A stretch of 64,000 bases of DNA from VRUE01 sp963788975 (GCA_963788975.1 CAWBIJ010000001.1:1-64000), one strand, 5' to 3'. Counted from the first letter of the stretch, positions 15,622 through 24,269 are shown. Notes: generated by a model not told the origin, from the sequence alone. Numbers and translations: made by a program.

Positions 15622-16860
15622 TCAACGCGCCGGCTTGAGCGTGTTCTCGATCATGTAGGCCGCGACCTTTGGGCCCACGTCCTCGCTGGTGCGGATCGCG
15701 AATCTATAGTGAACGCCGCCCCAGACGCGGACATTCTTCTGCTCCTCGGCCATATCGGCCAGGCTGGCGAACTGCCGCGTCCGCTTCGGATCCCGCACAT
15801 CGGTCGCCGTGAACGGAATGGCCTTCACGGGGCCGAACACCGATTCCAGAACCGCCGACGCGATCGTTGCGTTGATGGTCGCCTGCGACGGGTATTCGGG
15901 ATGCATCGGCGTCGGGTTGAACGAGGTCCAGCCGGCATCGCGCTCGGTTGCATCGTTGCCGTCCTGGTCGCCATTGCGGATCGCGGTGACGGGCCGCCAG
16001 AAATTGTAGGTGTACTTCGCGTCCCAATTGACGATGTAGGCGTTCGCCAGGCTCATGTTGAGCAGCGCGAACAGGCGGGCACATTCGGCGAGCGGCATTT
16101 CCTTCTTCATCGCGAGCTCGCGCGCCGCCGCTTGCCACGCGGGGCCGAAATTGACGTTGCCCCAGAACTTCACCGCCTCGGTCTGCTCAGGAGTACGCGC
16201 CGTGCTCTTGGTGCCGCCGAGGCTCTTCACCTCGTTGTAGTCGCGGGCCCACTCCGCGCTCGACAGTGCCGGCGGCGGGCCGGGCCGGAACTGGTCGGCG
16301 CTCTTGAGCACCCATGGCTTCGCGCGCGCATATTGCTCCCACAGCGGCGGCGTCGTCGGCACGTAGGCCCCAGGGGTCGTGTGCGGCCGGTAGGTGTCGG
16401 GGGCGTTGGTGCCGTCGTTTGCGCGGTCGGCCTGGACCGCCTCGGCCACCTCCATACCCAGCTTGATGCCTTCGGTCTTGGCGGGCCCGTCCGGGATCGC
16501 CTTGAGCGATGCCGCGTAGGCCTCTTCGATCTTGGCTTTCTGTTCCGGGTAGATCTGGGTGAGGATCTGCCGCGCGGCCGTCGCGGCCGCAGCTTCGGCC
16601 GACGCGCCCGGTGCGGCCGGAAGCGTCGCGACCACGCGGGTGTAGCGATTCTGCACCGTGTTGATCGCGTCGGACATCGCGACATGCACCATGGCCAAGG
16701 TGCGCAGTCTGGGATTGTTGCCGACGTCGTTGGCCACCAGGGCATTGGCGGTCACGTTCCAATCGGTGACGACATCGGCGCGCGCGGGCGCAACCAATAG
16801 CGCGGCAGCGACTATGCCTGGCAGCAAAGTTGCTGCCGGCGACCTCAAAACCGATTTCAT
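15622..16860 (-). CDS. vanadium haloperoxidase / PAP2-like secreted protein
   Basis: 412 residues from ATG 16860 with GGAGG upstream. The signal peptide MKSVLRSPAATLLPGIVAAA ends near ARA-DV. Vanadate/phosphate-pocket elements of the VCPO-PAP2 fold are visible: RPVTAIRNGDQ (about residue 310) and PMHPEYPSQATINA, where the family normally has PSGH with the catalytic His. C-terminal GGVHYRFAIRTSEDVG corresponds to the last motif. With Gln-Ala replacing Gly-His, peroxidase chemistry may be lost or altered. Intact, periplasmic, with its own terminator. Confidence 0.8.
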   Translation of the reverse strand: MKSVLRSPAATLLPGIVAAALLVAPARADVVTDWNVTANALVANDVGNNPRLRTLAMVHVAMSDAINTVQNRYTRVVATLPAAPGASAEAAAATAARQILTQIYPEQKAKIEEAYAASLKAIPDGPAKTEGIKLGMEVAEAVQADRANDGTNAPDTYRPHTTPGAYVPTTPPLWEQYARAKPWVLKSADQFRPGPPPALSSAEWARDYNEVKSLGGTKSTARTPEQTEAVKFWGNVNFGPAWQAAARELAMKKEMPLAECARLFALLNMSLANAYIVNWDAKYTYNFWRPVTAIRNGDQDGNDATERDAGWTSFNPTPMHPEYPSQATINATIASAVLESVFGPVKAIPFTATDVRDPKRTRQFASLADMAEEQKNVRVWGGVHYRFAIRTSEDVGPKVAAYMIENTLKPAR

Positions 16861-17355
16861 GGGATTGCCTCCTTCCGTGTTGCCCAGCGATGGGGGTTTC
16901 ACGCAGGTGGGAGCAAGGTCAGCATATGCTCCTCTTTCCACTTGCCGCCTGCGAACTCGTCGAGACGGCGCCGTGCGGCTTCGAGCACATGCTCGTGCTC
17001 CGTCGCGAGGGCAAGAAAAAAGTGCGCACATTTTCCTCTCCTACGTTGAGGTGCCCCACTTGACCGTCGGATCAAACGTGCGGCGTCGATGTGAACTGGT
17101 TCACATCAGCGGATGCAAATTTTTGAGATCGATTGCAAACTCTCGGTACGACCTAAGGAGCTGATGTCCGCCATGAGATCAGCGCGCCGGGTATTTGAGA
17201 TATCAGACCAAGCTTCACCGCACTGCCGCCGAACGGCGCAAGTAGCCATCCGCGGTCGCGTTGCAGGCTCCGTGCTATTATGAGGGAATTCTAGCTAGCC
17301 TTCGTATCTAAACCGACGATAGACGTTTTATATGGACAGATTTGCTGGGTGTCCC
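16861..17355. other. intergenic, no gene recognised
   Basis: Upstream region of the haloperoxidase-like gene. Frames here are short and lack recognisable domains. A dispersed repeat begins at its right end. Confidence 0.4.
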
Positions 17356-17465
17356 ATGTCTGCTTGGGGTCAATCGCGTTGTTTTCACCGTCCGCTGATG
17401 ACTTCCGGTCTAACCGATGAACGGACATCTTCAGTGTCGGTCCACATGTCTCAAACGTGCCAAAC
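17356..17465. repeat. dispersed intergenic repeat, copy 2
   Basis: Shares GGGGTCAA, GATGACTTCCGGTC, CGGACAT and CATGTCTCAAA-GTGCCA blocks with the copies at 20360 and 24974 (subfamily B). Confidence 0.6.
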
Positions 17466-17475
17466 GCGGAAATCG

Positions 17476-17910
17476 TTAGCCTCGCTTGGGAAACAGCTTG
17501 TCGCGGATGTAACGAGAGGTCGGTGTTAACTGGATGCCGCGCGGGCGCGGCTTATGCCACGTCGCCTTGTCTATTTCCTGCTTGTAACCGATGGCGAGAC
17601 GACCGGAGGCTCTATTAGCAATGAATATAGCATCGCTCATCTTCCGTCCTGATCTGCGGTTCTTGGCCTTGACTTCTTTCCAGAGCTTCAACCGCCCCAG
17701 TTTGAGCTTGGAAGCTCCTCCCGGATTTCCCTGCGCAGGCAATCTTTTTCCGTTTCCCGCCCACGCCTGCGAACCCCAGGGAACATCCATAACCGGTCGC
17801 GCCTTCTCCTCACCAACAAGACGCGCCCGCGCTTTGCCGCAACGAGTTTTGATGACTTTGCCATTACTATTCTGCGCTGCCCTAACATCAAATCGTTTGC
17901 CCGATTTCAT
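17476..17910 (-). pseudogene. NUDIX hydrolase, frameshifted
   Basis: N-terminal MKSGKRFDVRAA is in one frame. The core AKSSKLVAAKRGRVLLVRR, the start of the Nudix box (FPGVRRRGRETEKDCLRREI, then REELP) follow in a second frame. The end KLKLGRLKLWKEVKAKNRRS through SRYIRDKLFPKRG returns to the first. The Nudix signature G-x5-E-x7-REIxEEL is complete, so the enzyme would cleave a nucleoside-diphosphate-linked compound if the two indels are sequencing errors. Substrate unknown. Small (about 140 residues). Confidence 0.7.
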
Positions 17911-17999
17911 AAGATCCTCGGCGCAATAATAGCGTTACCCTACCCCATGCTTCAGATTGAAATATACTACGCGACTACGAAGATGCGTACGCCGCTGAG

Positions 18000-18408
18000 T
18001 TAGTCCTCGTAAGCTGAAATCTCGATAAGGCTACCATCCGGGTCGCGACAATAGACCGACTTCAAGGAGCCGATTGCACCTTGCTTGTTCACCGGTCCTT
18101 CTTCAATGGTAACGCCACAGCTCTTGAGATGGTCAATCACCTCCTGCGGCGTTGTGTCTGTCAAAAAACAGAGGTCCTCACTGCCTGCTTCTTCGTGGTC
18201 GGCTGTGACCCATTCTTCCTTGTCTGCTGAGACTGGACGCAAGTTGACCTTTTGATTGCCGAACAGCAGCAATTCGTTTTTGCTTTCCGTGTCCCGGATC
18301 GAGGTCTTTTCTTTCCATGCCCAAGACGCGTTGGTACCACTCTGCGGTGACCTCCACGTCCGTGACGTTCGCTACGAGATCATTAAGGGAATTCACTTTG
18401 ATGGGCAT
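18000..18408 (-). pseudogene. glyoxalase/VOC-family protein, one frameshift
   Basis: From ATG 18408: MPIKVNSLNDLVANVTDVEV, then AEWYQRVLGMERKDLDPGHG. After an indel near 18280 the next frame carries LLFGNQKVNLRPVSADKEEW, EDLCFLTDTTPQEVIDHLKS and VYCRDPDGSLIEISAYED to the stop at 18000. This is a two-module vicinal oxygen chelate fold of about 135 residues with the terminal Glu ligand (LIEIS). It could be a dioxygenase, an isomerase or a resistance protein; no specific activity can be assigned. Confidence 0.75.
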
Positions 18409-18522
18409 ATATACCGTCAGATGATCAGTTCGTGACAAAGATCTAGCAAGCGCAAGCATGCATCTTTTGAATTTTCGCCAGCTTGCTCCCGCTCGCAGAG
18501 ATTTTCTGGCCGCCTTTCCTGT

Positions 18523-18831
18523 TCAGGCACCCAACAATTCCTCTATCGATAGGCCTTCTAGAAATTCAGCCAATGCGGTTTTTCCAGCCACTTCCGCAGC
18601 CTCGGGAGAGCGGAAGCCATGCACCCTCACTTTCACTCCCATCGGTGTTTTCCTGTGACGAAGTTCCCAGCAAAAGCAATCCGGGCCACCACCCTCCTGA
18701 GTGACAGCAACAAAGTAATCTCTATGTGTCGCGATCGGGATCATCGAGACTCTAACGTATTGTTCCCACGGAGGTTCAAAGTATTTGCCGCTCAAAAAGC
18801 GCCACTGTGCCGTCGCAACTGCGCTATCCAC
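18523..18831 (-). CDS. hypothetical protein
   Basis: 102 residues from GTG 18831 (MDSAVATAQWRFLSGKYFEP). A mixed alpha/beta composition includes VRVSMIPIATHRDYFVAVTQ and a closing helix AAEVAGKTALAEFLEGLSIE. No signal peptide or known motif. Codon usage fits neighbouring genes, which supports reality; the start is uncertain because the upstream Shine-Dalgarno is weak. Confidence 0.55.
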   Translation of the reverse strand: MDSAVATAQWRFLSGKYFEPPWEQYVRVSMIPIATHRDYFVAVTQEGGGPDCFCWELRHRKTPMGVKVRVHGFRSPEAAEVAGKTALAEFLEGLSIEELLGA

Positions 18832-19028
18832 GGTAAGGATGACATCGACCTTTAGTTGCCGTACATGTGGCCCGGCTTTCTATGAGAGCGGGATCGATGC
18901 ATGCGCTAATGAAAGCGATGCCGAACCCAATGCGCAAATTATAAATCCCTTGGGGATCGGAACGCGGTGACGCTACAGCGCGTCGTGGCTGCGGAAATCT
19001 GGCGGCGCGGTCAACGTTTGCGATTGTC

Positions 19029-19247
19029 CTAATTTTCCTCCGGTGTCTTTGCTGCGTTGACGAGGTTTTCGGTGAAGGAGCGGACGTCCTGAGAGAGGCG
19101 GCCGAATGAACGTCGGATTTGCTCAAGGTCGTGCGCCCGAAAAACGGGGAGATCTTTCTCCGATTGGTACTTGAGCAAAAGACCTGGATCCATGATCCGC
19201 GGCCGCCGGGTATCGCCGGATTGATCCATAACGATTTGGATTGCCAT
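19029..19247 (-). CDS. small hypothetical protein
   Basis: 72 residues from ATG 19247 (MAIQIVMDQSGDTRRPRIMD). The opening MAIQIVMDxxGDTR is one I associate with a set of short rhizobial proteins of unknown function. The remainder is helical and charged (SEKDLPVFRAHDLEQIRRSF). Confidence 0.55.
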   Translation of the reverse strand: MAIQIVMDQSGDTRRPRIMDPGLLLKYQSEKDLPVFRAHDLEQIRRSFGRLSQDVRSFTENLVNAAKTPEEN

Positions 19248-19564
19248 GTTTGCGCTCCAAGAGTTCTCGCCCCTCGCTGATTGCGATCGGCCTCTACGAT
19301 CGGAATGCTCCACCACATCACACGGCGCCCGCGTCAGCGGCATTTCATTCGGTCGTGAGTTCGGATGCAAAGGCGCAGATGGCCAACACTGCCATCTCTC
19401 TACACTTTATGTTCAAAGGCGGAGACGAAAGCGAGAGGCTGCGGCAGGAATGGGACGTGCTATTTAAACGGGTGGGCCAACGGCAACTCCGCAAAATGCG
19501 GATCTGGGCGCAAAGGCCACCAAGGTCGCAGCGCAGTAATTTTCAGATAGTGAATTGACAATAA

Positions 19565-19593
19565 CGGCCACAGGGAGAAACCCACTGTGGCCG
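19565..19593 (-). terminator. probable Rho-independent terminator
   Basis: Stem CGGCCACAG/CTGTGGCCG followed by TTATT on the minus strand, downstream of the second PRC-barrel gene. The T tract is short. Confidence 0.5.
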
Positions 19594-19638
19594 CTTCCCA
19601 ATGGAAGCACCCCGCGTGTGAGGGCTTGGGCGCTTAGA

Positions 19639-19992
19639 TCAGAACCCGTAGTAGCTATTGACCGCCCGGGTTCGGGATTCGTTGGCCCAATCCCACGAAT
19701 TGTCGTTTCCGTACTTCGGAGCCCCTTCCAACTGCTTCAGCGTAATGCCGGTTAGGTAACCTCCGAGCCCCGTATCGTACTTGAGAGATTGCCACGGAAG
19801 CGGATAGTGGTCGTCTCCAATTCCCAAGAAACCGCCAAAGCTCAGAACGGCATAAGAAACCTTACCGCTGATTTTGTCGATCATGACGCGCTCAATCGAG
19901 CCGATTTTCTCGTTGTTGGCGCCGTATACTGCTGTGCCCTCGACTTTATCGCTGCCGATCAGGTTGCCCTGCTCTCTTGCTTCAATGGTCAT
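19639..19992 (-). CDS. PRC-barrel domain stress protein, copy 2
   Basis: 117 residues, MTIEAREQGNLIGSDKVEGT. Most positions are identical to the protein at 4752-5114 through the barrel (GTAVYGANNEKIGSIERVMI, then SYAVLSFGGFLGIGDDHYPL). The tail differs slightly (SWDWANESRTRAVNSYYGF). The two genes are paralogs kept under the same promoter type. Intact frame. Confidence 0.85.
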   Translation of the reverse strand: MTIEAREQGNLIGSDKVEGTAVYGANNEKIGSIERVMIDKISGKVSYAVLSFGGFLGIGDDHYPLPWQSLKYDTGLGGYLTGITLKQLEGAPKYGNDNSWDWANESRTRAVNSYYGF

Positions 19993-20021
19993 TTTTCACT
20001 CCCTTGGTTGTGTCGAAGCCC

Positions 20022-20046
20022 AACCACAGCGGAGATCGAATGTTCC
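20022..20046 (-). promoter_or_regulatory. EcfG-type general stress promoter
   Basis: Minus-strand GGAAC, 16 bases, GGTTGGGC, 30 bases before the start at 19992, nearly the same as the promoter of the first PRC-barrel gene. Confidence 0.75.
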
Positions 20047-20273
20047 TACTCAATAAAGGCTTGGCTCGCGCCCAAGATAGGTCGGCAGGTCATGGACCTC
20101 CGCACCGGCTTAGACTTCACTCGGCGGGCCTTGCGTGAAATGGTTTCGTCGATAAGGGCGACCTCAAGTTAAAATAGGCTGGGGGCCCGCGAGGCGTCGC
20201 AATAAGCAGAGCGGGCCGAAGTTGGCCAGGGACGTCCGCGACAAGCTAACCATCGACCGGCTCCAAGCACAGA

Positions 20274-20301
20274 GCACCCGAATTGGCACCGGGTGCTTTT
20301 T
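20274..20301 (+). terminator. orphan Rho-independent terminator
   Basis: Stem GCACCCG/CGGGTGC followed by TTTTT. No plus-strand gene was found between 20050 and 20270; it may end an unannotated small RNA. Confidence 0.65.
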
Positions 20302-20359
20302 GCTTTCAAGGCTAGATTACCGGGCCGTTAAACGGCGTCGTGACCAAGCGGGCGGATAG

Positions 20360-20468
20360 GTCATTCGCGTCGGTTTGGCCGGACCACGGCGACTTCCGGT
20401 CCACCCCGGTTAACGGACATTCTCAGGATAGGCGGGCATGTCTAAAAGGTGCCAACGGGCGACATCGC
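20360..20468. repeat. dispersed intergenic repeat, copy 3
   Basis: Subfamily B blocks CGGTTTGGCC, GACTTCCGGTC, AACGGACAT, CATGTCTAAAAGGTGCCA and GGGCGACATCGC. Confidence 0.6.
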
Positions 20469-20619
20469 AGTTTTTGATGTGGCGGAGGCGCCATCTCAAT
20501 CGATTGAGCACGTTCTGATGAACGACAGCAGGCCGGTCAGTGTCGGGCTTGTCCGTAACGGAACAAGATCAACAGCTTCGGTAAGAGCGCGCCCTCGCCG
20601 TTCGCGGCTGACCTAGTCC

Positions 20620-20800
20620 GGCCCACGCGATCGGTCCGGTAAGGGGCGGAGGCGCGGAAGCGCATCCAGATAATCGTCGCCGTCCAGCACGAGCACATCG
20701 AACGCGCAGAGCTGTACCTTTTCATTGTGCTTGCCAGAATGCAGCGTGTTGAAGTCGGAGACGCCGTCGACGCCGATGACACGACCGCCGCTCGTCGGCG
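20620..20800 (-). pseudogene. LigD-type DNA ligase fragment
   Basis: The minus frame reads GVDGVSDFNTLHSGKHNEKV then QLCAFDVLVLDGDDY, the middle of an ATP-dependent ligase domain (between motifs III and IV). Flanking sequence in frame is unrelated. It lies just left of an IS30 insertion. Confidence 0.6.
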
Positions 20801-20922
20801 CATGGGTGCACACGCCCGCGTAGCTCCACGCGCCGAGCTGCTTGCTGCACGGATAAGAATTGACTTGGAACTGACCGCTCAGGCTTCCTTTCGCGCGGTC
20901 TTTATGTCCGACATGGGTCGGT

Positions 20923-22142
20923 GGTCTCAACCGGTCGCCGCAACACTTTATCTTAGAGGGAAAAGATGGAGTGTGGGATGGAACGGAGATTTCATAGAGG
21001 TTTTACTGCGGCAGAGAAGACGGAGTTATGGGATCGCTGGAAGCGTGGGGAGTCGCTGAAGGCGATTGGACGAGCTTTTGGTAAGCAGTCATCGTCGATC
21101 TATTTTTTGGTAGCTCCGCATGGTGGGATTCGTCCTGCGGAGCGGCGTCGCTCCAGGCTGGCGTTGACGCTCGCGGAACGCGAGGTGATTTCCAGAGGCG
21201 TTACGGCCCATCAATCGGCACGGTCGATCGCCAAACTGCTTGGCCGCTCACCCTCGACGGTGAGCCGGGAAATGAGTCGCAATGGCGGCTATGATCGCTA
21301 CCGAGCGACACTTGCGGACGAGAATGCCTGGGCGCGATCTCGTCGTCCAAAATGTTGTAAGTTAGCGACCAATCCGCGGCTGCGGCAGGCGGTGGCAGGG
21401 AAGCTCAGATTGGATTGGTCACCCGAGCAGATAGCCGGTTGGCTGAAGAGAACGCATCCTGAAGACGAGTGTAATCAGGTGTCACACGAGACCATCTATC
21501 GCAGCCTGTTTGTCCAAGCGCGCGGTGTGCTCAAGAAAGAGCTGCTTAGCCATCTTCGATCGAAGCGCTCGATGCGTCGCTCCAGGCCGGTTGACCCGAA
21601 TGGCGATAAACGGGGGCATATCAAGGATATCGTCTCAATCCGTCAGCGACCGGCGGCGGTTGAAGATCGGGCGGTGCCTGGTCATTGGGAGGGCGATCTC
21701 CTGTCCGGGCCGAACAACACCTACATCGCGACCTTGGTCGAGCGTCATACCCGTTACGTGATGTTGGCCAAGGTGACAGGCAAGGACACCCAGACGGTTG
21801 TCACCGCGCTCATCAAGCAGGCGAAAAAGCTACCAAAGGAGCTATATAAATCCCTGACCTGGGACCGGGGCAAGGAACTTACGGATCATCGTCGCTTTAC
21901 GTTGGCGACCAAAATCGACGTCTATTTTTGCGATCCGCAAAGCCCGTGGCAGCGCGGGTCGAACGAGAACACCAATGGCCTGCTGAGACAGTACTTTCCG
22001 AAGGGCACCGACTTGTCGGTGCATTCGCAAGCCCATCTGAACAAAGTGGCTCGTCAGCTAAATGAACGACCACGTGAGACCTTGCAATTTGAAACACCAG
22101 CAGAGAGATTTAACGCCTGTGTTGCGTCGACCGGTTGAGCCG
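20923..22142 (+). mobile_element. IS30-family insertion sequence
   Basis: Terminal inverted repeats CTCAACCGGTCGcCGCAACAC (about 20926-20946) and its complement CTCAACCGGTCGaCGCAACAC (about 22119-22139) differ at one position and flank a single transposase gene. Exact ends and target duplication are not clear. Confidence 0.85.
20966..22138 (+). CDS. IS30-family transposase
   Basis: About 390 residues. An N-terminal helix-turn-helix region (LWDRWKRGESLKAIGRAFGK, SARSIAKLLGRSPSTVSREM) binds the repeats. The DDE catalytic residues lie in HWEGDLLSGP, LTWDRGKEL and GSNENTNGLLRQYFPKG. The frame is intact and its stop falls in the right inverted repeat, so the element could be active. Start may be 20966 or the ATG at 20978. 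Confidence 0.92.
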   Translation: MECGMERRFHRGFTAAEKTELWDRWKRGESLKAIGRAFGKQSSSIYFLVAPHGGIRPAERRRSRLALTLAEREVISRGVTAHQSARSIAKLLGRSPSTVSREMSRNGGYDRYRATLADENAWARSRRPKCCKLATNPRLRQAVAGKLRLDWSPEQIAGWLKRTHPEDECNQVSHETIYRSLFVQARGVLKKELLSHLRSKRSMRRSRPVDPNGDKRGHIKDIVSIRQRPAAVEDRAVPGHWEGDLLSGPNNTYIATLVERHTRYVMLAKVTGKDTQTVVTALIKQAKKLPKELYKSLTWDRGKELTDHRRFTLATKIDVYFCDPQSPWQRGSNENTNGLLRQYFPKGTDLSVHSQAHLNKVARQLNERPRETLQFETPAERFNACVASTG

Positions 22143-22345
22143 GCAGTCAAAAACAGATATTACGGCGCGTCCGCGCTAGGTCCGTTCATACCCGGATGGC
22201 GGACATCGCTCTGCATGTCGCAGTTTTGCGCCTCCGGCGCATTCGCCATGAGTGCAGTAAATGTGGGCTGAACGACGGGTTCACGACGTGTTCATCCGCA
22301 AATCCTTAATAGGCGCTCGGGAGGCGCTTATAGGGAGGTGGACAC

Positions 22346-22699
22346 ATGTCGGACGCCCGGGACGGCTTCGATGCGATTGGAGTTGTGGTCGATTGGATCG
22401 ACGCCTGTAAGCAGCGTCGGCTAGATGATTTGCTAAACCTTTATGATGCCACGGCCACCGTTGAATGCTGCGAAGGCGGAAGCTTTCGAGGTCGATCTGA
22501 GATGGAAAGATACTGGCGCCCGCGGTTGGCGAGAGCCGGCCCGGGTGCTTTCGAGATCGACGCGTTGATGCCGGATGAAGACGGCGTGACACTCGATTAT
22601 CGAGGGTACGACGGCGTGCCTGTGCGGACGCATTTCCGCTTCACAAGCACGGGGAAAATCAGCCTCACCGCCTGCGCGCCTATCAGAGCGGCCGCCTAA
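22346..22699 (+). CDS. SnoaL/NTF2-like domain protein
   Basis: 117 residues from ATG 22346, with GGGAGGTGG upstream. A single cone-shaped alpha/beta fold of the SnoaL-like class: VVDWIDACKQRRLDDLLNLY, DATATVECCEGGSFRGRSEM, RTHFRFTSTGKISL. Such domains act as small-molecule isomerases, hydrolases or binding proteins; no activity can be inferred. Intact. Confidence 0.75.
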   Translation: MSDARDGFDAIGVVVDWIDACKQRRLDDLLNLYDATATVECCEGGSFRGRSEMERYWRPRLARAGPGAFEIDALMPDEDGVTLDYRGYDGVPVRTHFRFTSTGKISLTACAPIRAAA

Positions 22700-22727
22700 A
22701 GTGGTTGGGCCGCCGCTGCCGGCGGCC

Positions 22728-22910
22728 TTACTCTTTGGCCTCGGTCCAACTGCGCTCACCACATTGGCATTCGAACATGCGGACCGTCATTCCCGTCCTA
22801 GGGTCCATCATCTTGCGGACGATCCTTGGCTGAGCGCCGCACTTGCACTGAGGCTCTCCCAACGTCTTGGGGTCGGAAAATTCATTGCTGCTAAAAAGTT
22901 CATCACTCAC
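22728..22910 (-). CDS. small zinc-ribbon protein
   Basis: About 60 residues from GTG 22910. It has two Cys pairs (PQCKCGAQPRIVRKMM and MFECQCGERSW), a CxC-x-CxC ribbon related to the family at 12625. A longer in-frame version to 23006 would overlap the neighbouring gene and is less likely. Function unknown. Confidence 0.6.
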   Translation of the reverse strand: MSDELFSSNEFSDPKTLGEPQCKCGAQPRIVRKMMDPRTGMTVRMFECQCGERSWTEAKE

Positions 22911-22929
22911 TCCTGCCAAGCGAGCTAAG

Positions 22930-23214
22930 TTACAAAGTGAACAATGGTTCCTGATCTGCGTATCTGATTTGCAGTTTCGTATGGAACAAATTTGTGATCG
23001 GGTCACCGAAAGTTGCCGATGACAGTTTTTGCGGGATGCCGATTTCTTTGATCGCTATCGCTGAAAGCTGCGCCGGGTCATGGACACCGGTCTGGGCAAT
23101 CTCGACTATCTTCTTAGCGATCATTTCGGCGGGACCGTCGAGAACTACGGTATCCCTTCCTTCAAGAAATAAGCTGGGTCGCGAAGAACAAAAGTGGAGA
23201 GCCGTCTCCCTCAA
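22930..23214 (-). CDS. small hypothetical protein
   Basis: The core EMIAKKIVEIAQTGVHDPAQ then LSAIAIKEIGIP resembles a short helical family common in rhizobia. The start is uncertain: a TTG at 23214 or the internal ATG near 23126 that begins MIAKKIVEIA. The tail QIRYADQEPLFTL is ordinary. Function unknown. Confidence 0.5.
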   Translation of the reverse strand: MRETALHFCSSRPSLFLEGRDTVVLDGPAEMIAKKIVEIAQTGVHDPAQLSAIAIKEIGIPQKLSSATFGDPITNLFHTKLQIRYADQEPLFTL

Positions 23215-23423
23215 ACACCATGACCCGTAGCAAGGAAAGGCCGCCGCCCCCTCCCACTACGGACACTAAGCGCGGCCCCTGCCGAGCGACGACCACCCAA
23301 CCGATGCTGAACACGGCCGCGGCGGAGCCGTTTCGAGCTTCAAGCAGAACTTCGGGAACAAGTGGCAATGTTCCTGAATTATGTCGACGTCTGGAGGATA
23401 CCGGACACATGCTAAGAAGATGA

Positions 23424-23464
23424 CGGCCTCAGCGCGTCCCCCGTTAGGCGCTGGGGCCGTTTTT
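23424..23464 (+). terminator. Rho-independent terminator
   Basis: Stem CGGCCTCAGCGC/GCGCTGGGGCCG (one G-T pair) followed by TTTTT. The upstream plus-strand frame at 23220-23423 is Pro/Thr/Arg-rich and unconvincing, so the transcript ended here is unclear. Confidence 0.75.
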
Positions 23465-23537
23465 GCTTCGGCACGAAAGAAGGTAATGCGATTTGCCCCC
23501 CTTCGGGGCTACTCCGCTTGCCAGGCTGCTGAAGCCG

Positions 23538-23726
23538 CTATTGCTTGAGGCAGCGTTGTCGGCTCTCCAACGCTTTCTCGATGGCAAATTCGGCATCCAA
23601 CACGGCGTCGGCACGTGTAAGCGCGATGCCAGTCCGCGTTTTGGTTGCATCGAGAAAGACGACCCATTTCCAGCAACATGGATTTGTCGTTTGAATGATT
23701 TCAAATTGGAAAGCTTTGTATTCCAT
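23538..23726 (-). CDS. small hypothetical protein
   Basis: 62 residues, MEYKAFQFEIIQTTNPCCWK then WVVFLDATKTRTGIALTRAD and a closing helix DAEFAIEKALESRQ. The fold looks like a short beta-hairpin plus helix. Similar unassigned proteins are widespread in Bradyrhizobium. ATG 23726 is chosen because the upstream residues of the longer frame look non-coding. Confidence 0.6.
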   Translation of the reverse strand: MEYKAFQFEIIQTTNPCCWKWVVFLDATKTRTGIALTRADAVLDAEFAIEKALESRQRCLKQ

Positions 23727-23764
23727 GGCCGTTCCTCGAAGCGCCGGCACAGGAAGTCCACGGA

Positions 23765-23905
23765 TTACCTCGCAACGAGTGTCGATTGCACGTTCAGCCG
23801 CTCAGCATCAACATTCGCAACCACCGCCGCTGTTGCAGTGACGACCGCAAAGGTTACGATTGCAAAAGCAAGTCCGATGAGTTTCAAGCCGTCAGTGTCC
23901 GCCAT
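23765..23905 (-). CDS. 46-residue single-span membrane protein
   Basis: ATG 23905 follows GAGGTGG at 6 bases. MADTDGLKLIGLAFAIVTFA then VVTATAAVVANV forms one membrane helix, followed by a short charged tail DAERLNVQSTLVAR. Small DUF-like membrane proteins starting MADTDxLKLIG are familiar from rhizobial genomes; function unknown. Confidence 0.7.
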   Translation of the reverse strand: MADTDGLKLIGLAFAIVTFAVVTATAAVVANVDAERLNVQSTLVAR

Positions 23906-24059
23906 TTAGTCCACCTCAAGACTGTTATCCAAACACATATCGAACCGACGCTGCGATACCAGCTGCAACGAGACTTGCAATCGCCGCCAACGTCCAATCC
24001 GGCCGAGCACTTCGAGTAGCCAGATGGGTCAGAGCCTTTGCCAAGTTTGTCATCGAGCC

Positions 24060-24269
24060 TCACCAACTCTCAGACCCTAGGCGAGCTAGATAAGAAAGGC
24101 CGTAGCATGTCAGTTCGTCTGGATCGCTCTCACCAGCTCGCCATTTCCCACGTAGGTACCTCTCAAGCGAGCAACGACGCGGATCAGCCGCGTCAACATC
24201 CTTGTGCGCGGCTAAGTGCACGGTCCAAGCCTGATCAACAGCAACCCTCAGCGGAAATTCCTCATCCAT
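24060..24269 (-). CDS. small hypothetical protein
   Basis: 69 residues from ATG 24269 with GGAG upstream: MDEEFPLRVAVDQAWTVHLA, AHKDVDAADPRRCSLERYLR, then DELTCYGLSYLARLG. The charged helical pattern is reminiscent of an unnamed rhizobial family. No motif assigned. Confidence 0.6.
   Translation of the reverse strand: MDEEFPLRVAVDQAWTVHLAAHKDVDAADPRRCSLERYLRGKWRAGESDPDELTCYGLSYLARLGSESW

Noticed and set aside
15613..16800. 395-codon plus-strand open frame
   Set aside because: Antisense to the haloperoxidase-like gene, Arg/Gly/His-rich shadow sequence.
23220..23423. Pro/Thr/Arg-rich plus-strand frame and its antisense Val/Gly-rich frame
   Set aside because: Neither has a ribosome binding site or recognisable motif. 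The plus frame ends just before a terminator, but I could not decide that it is coding.
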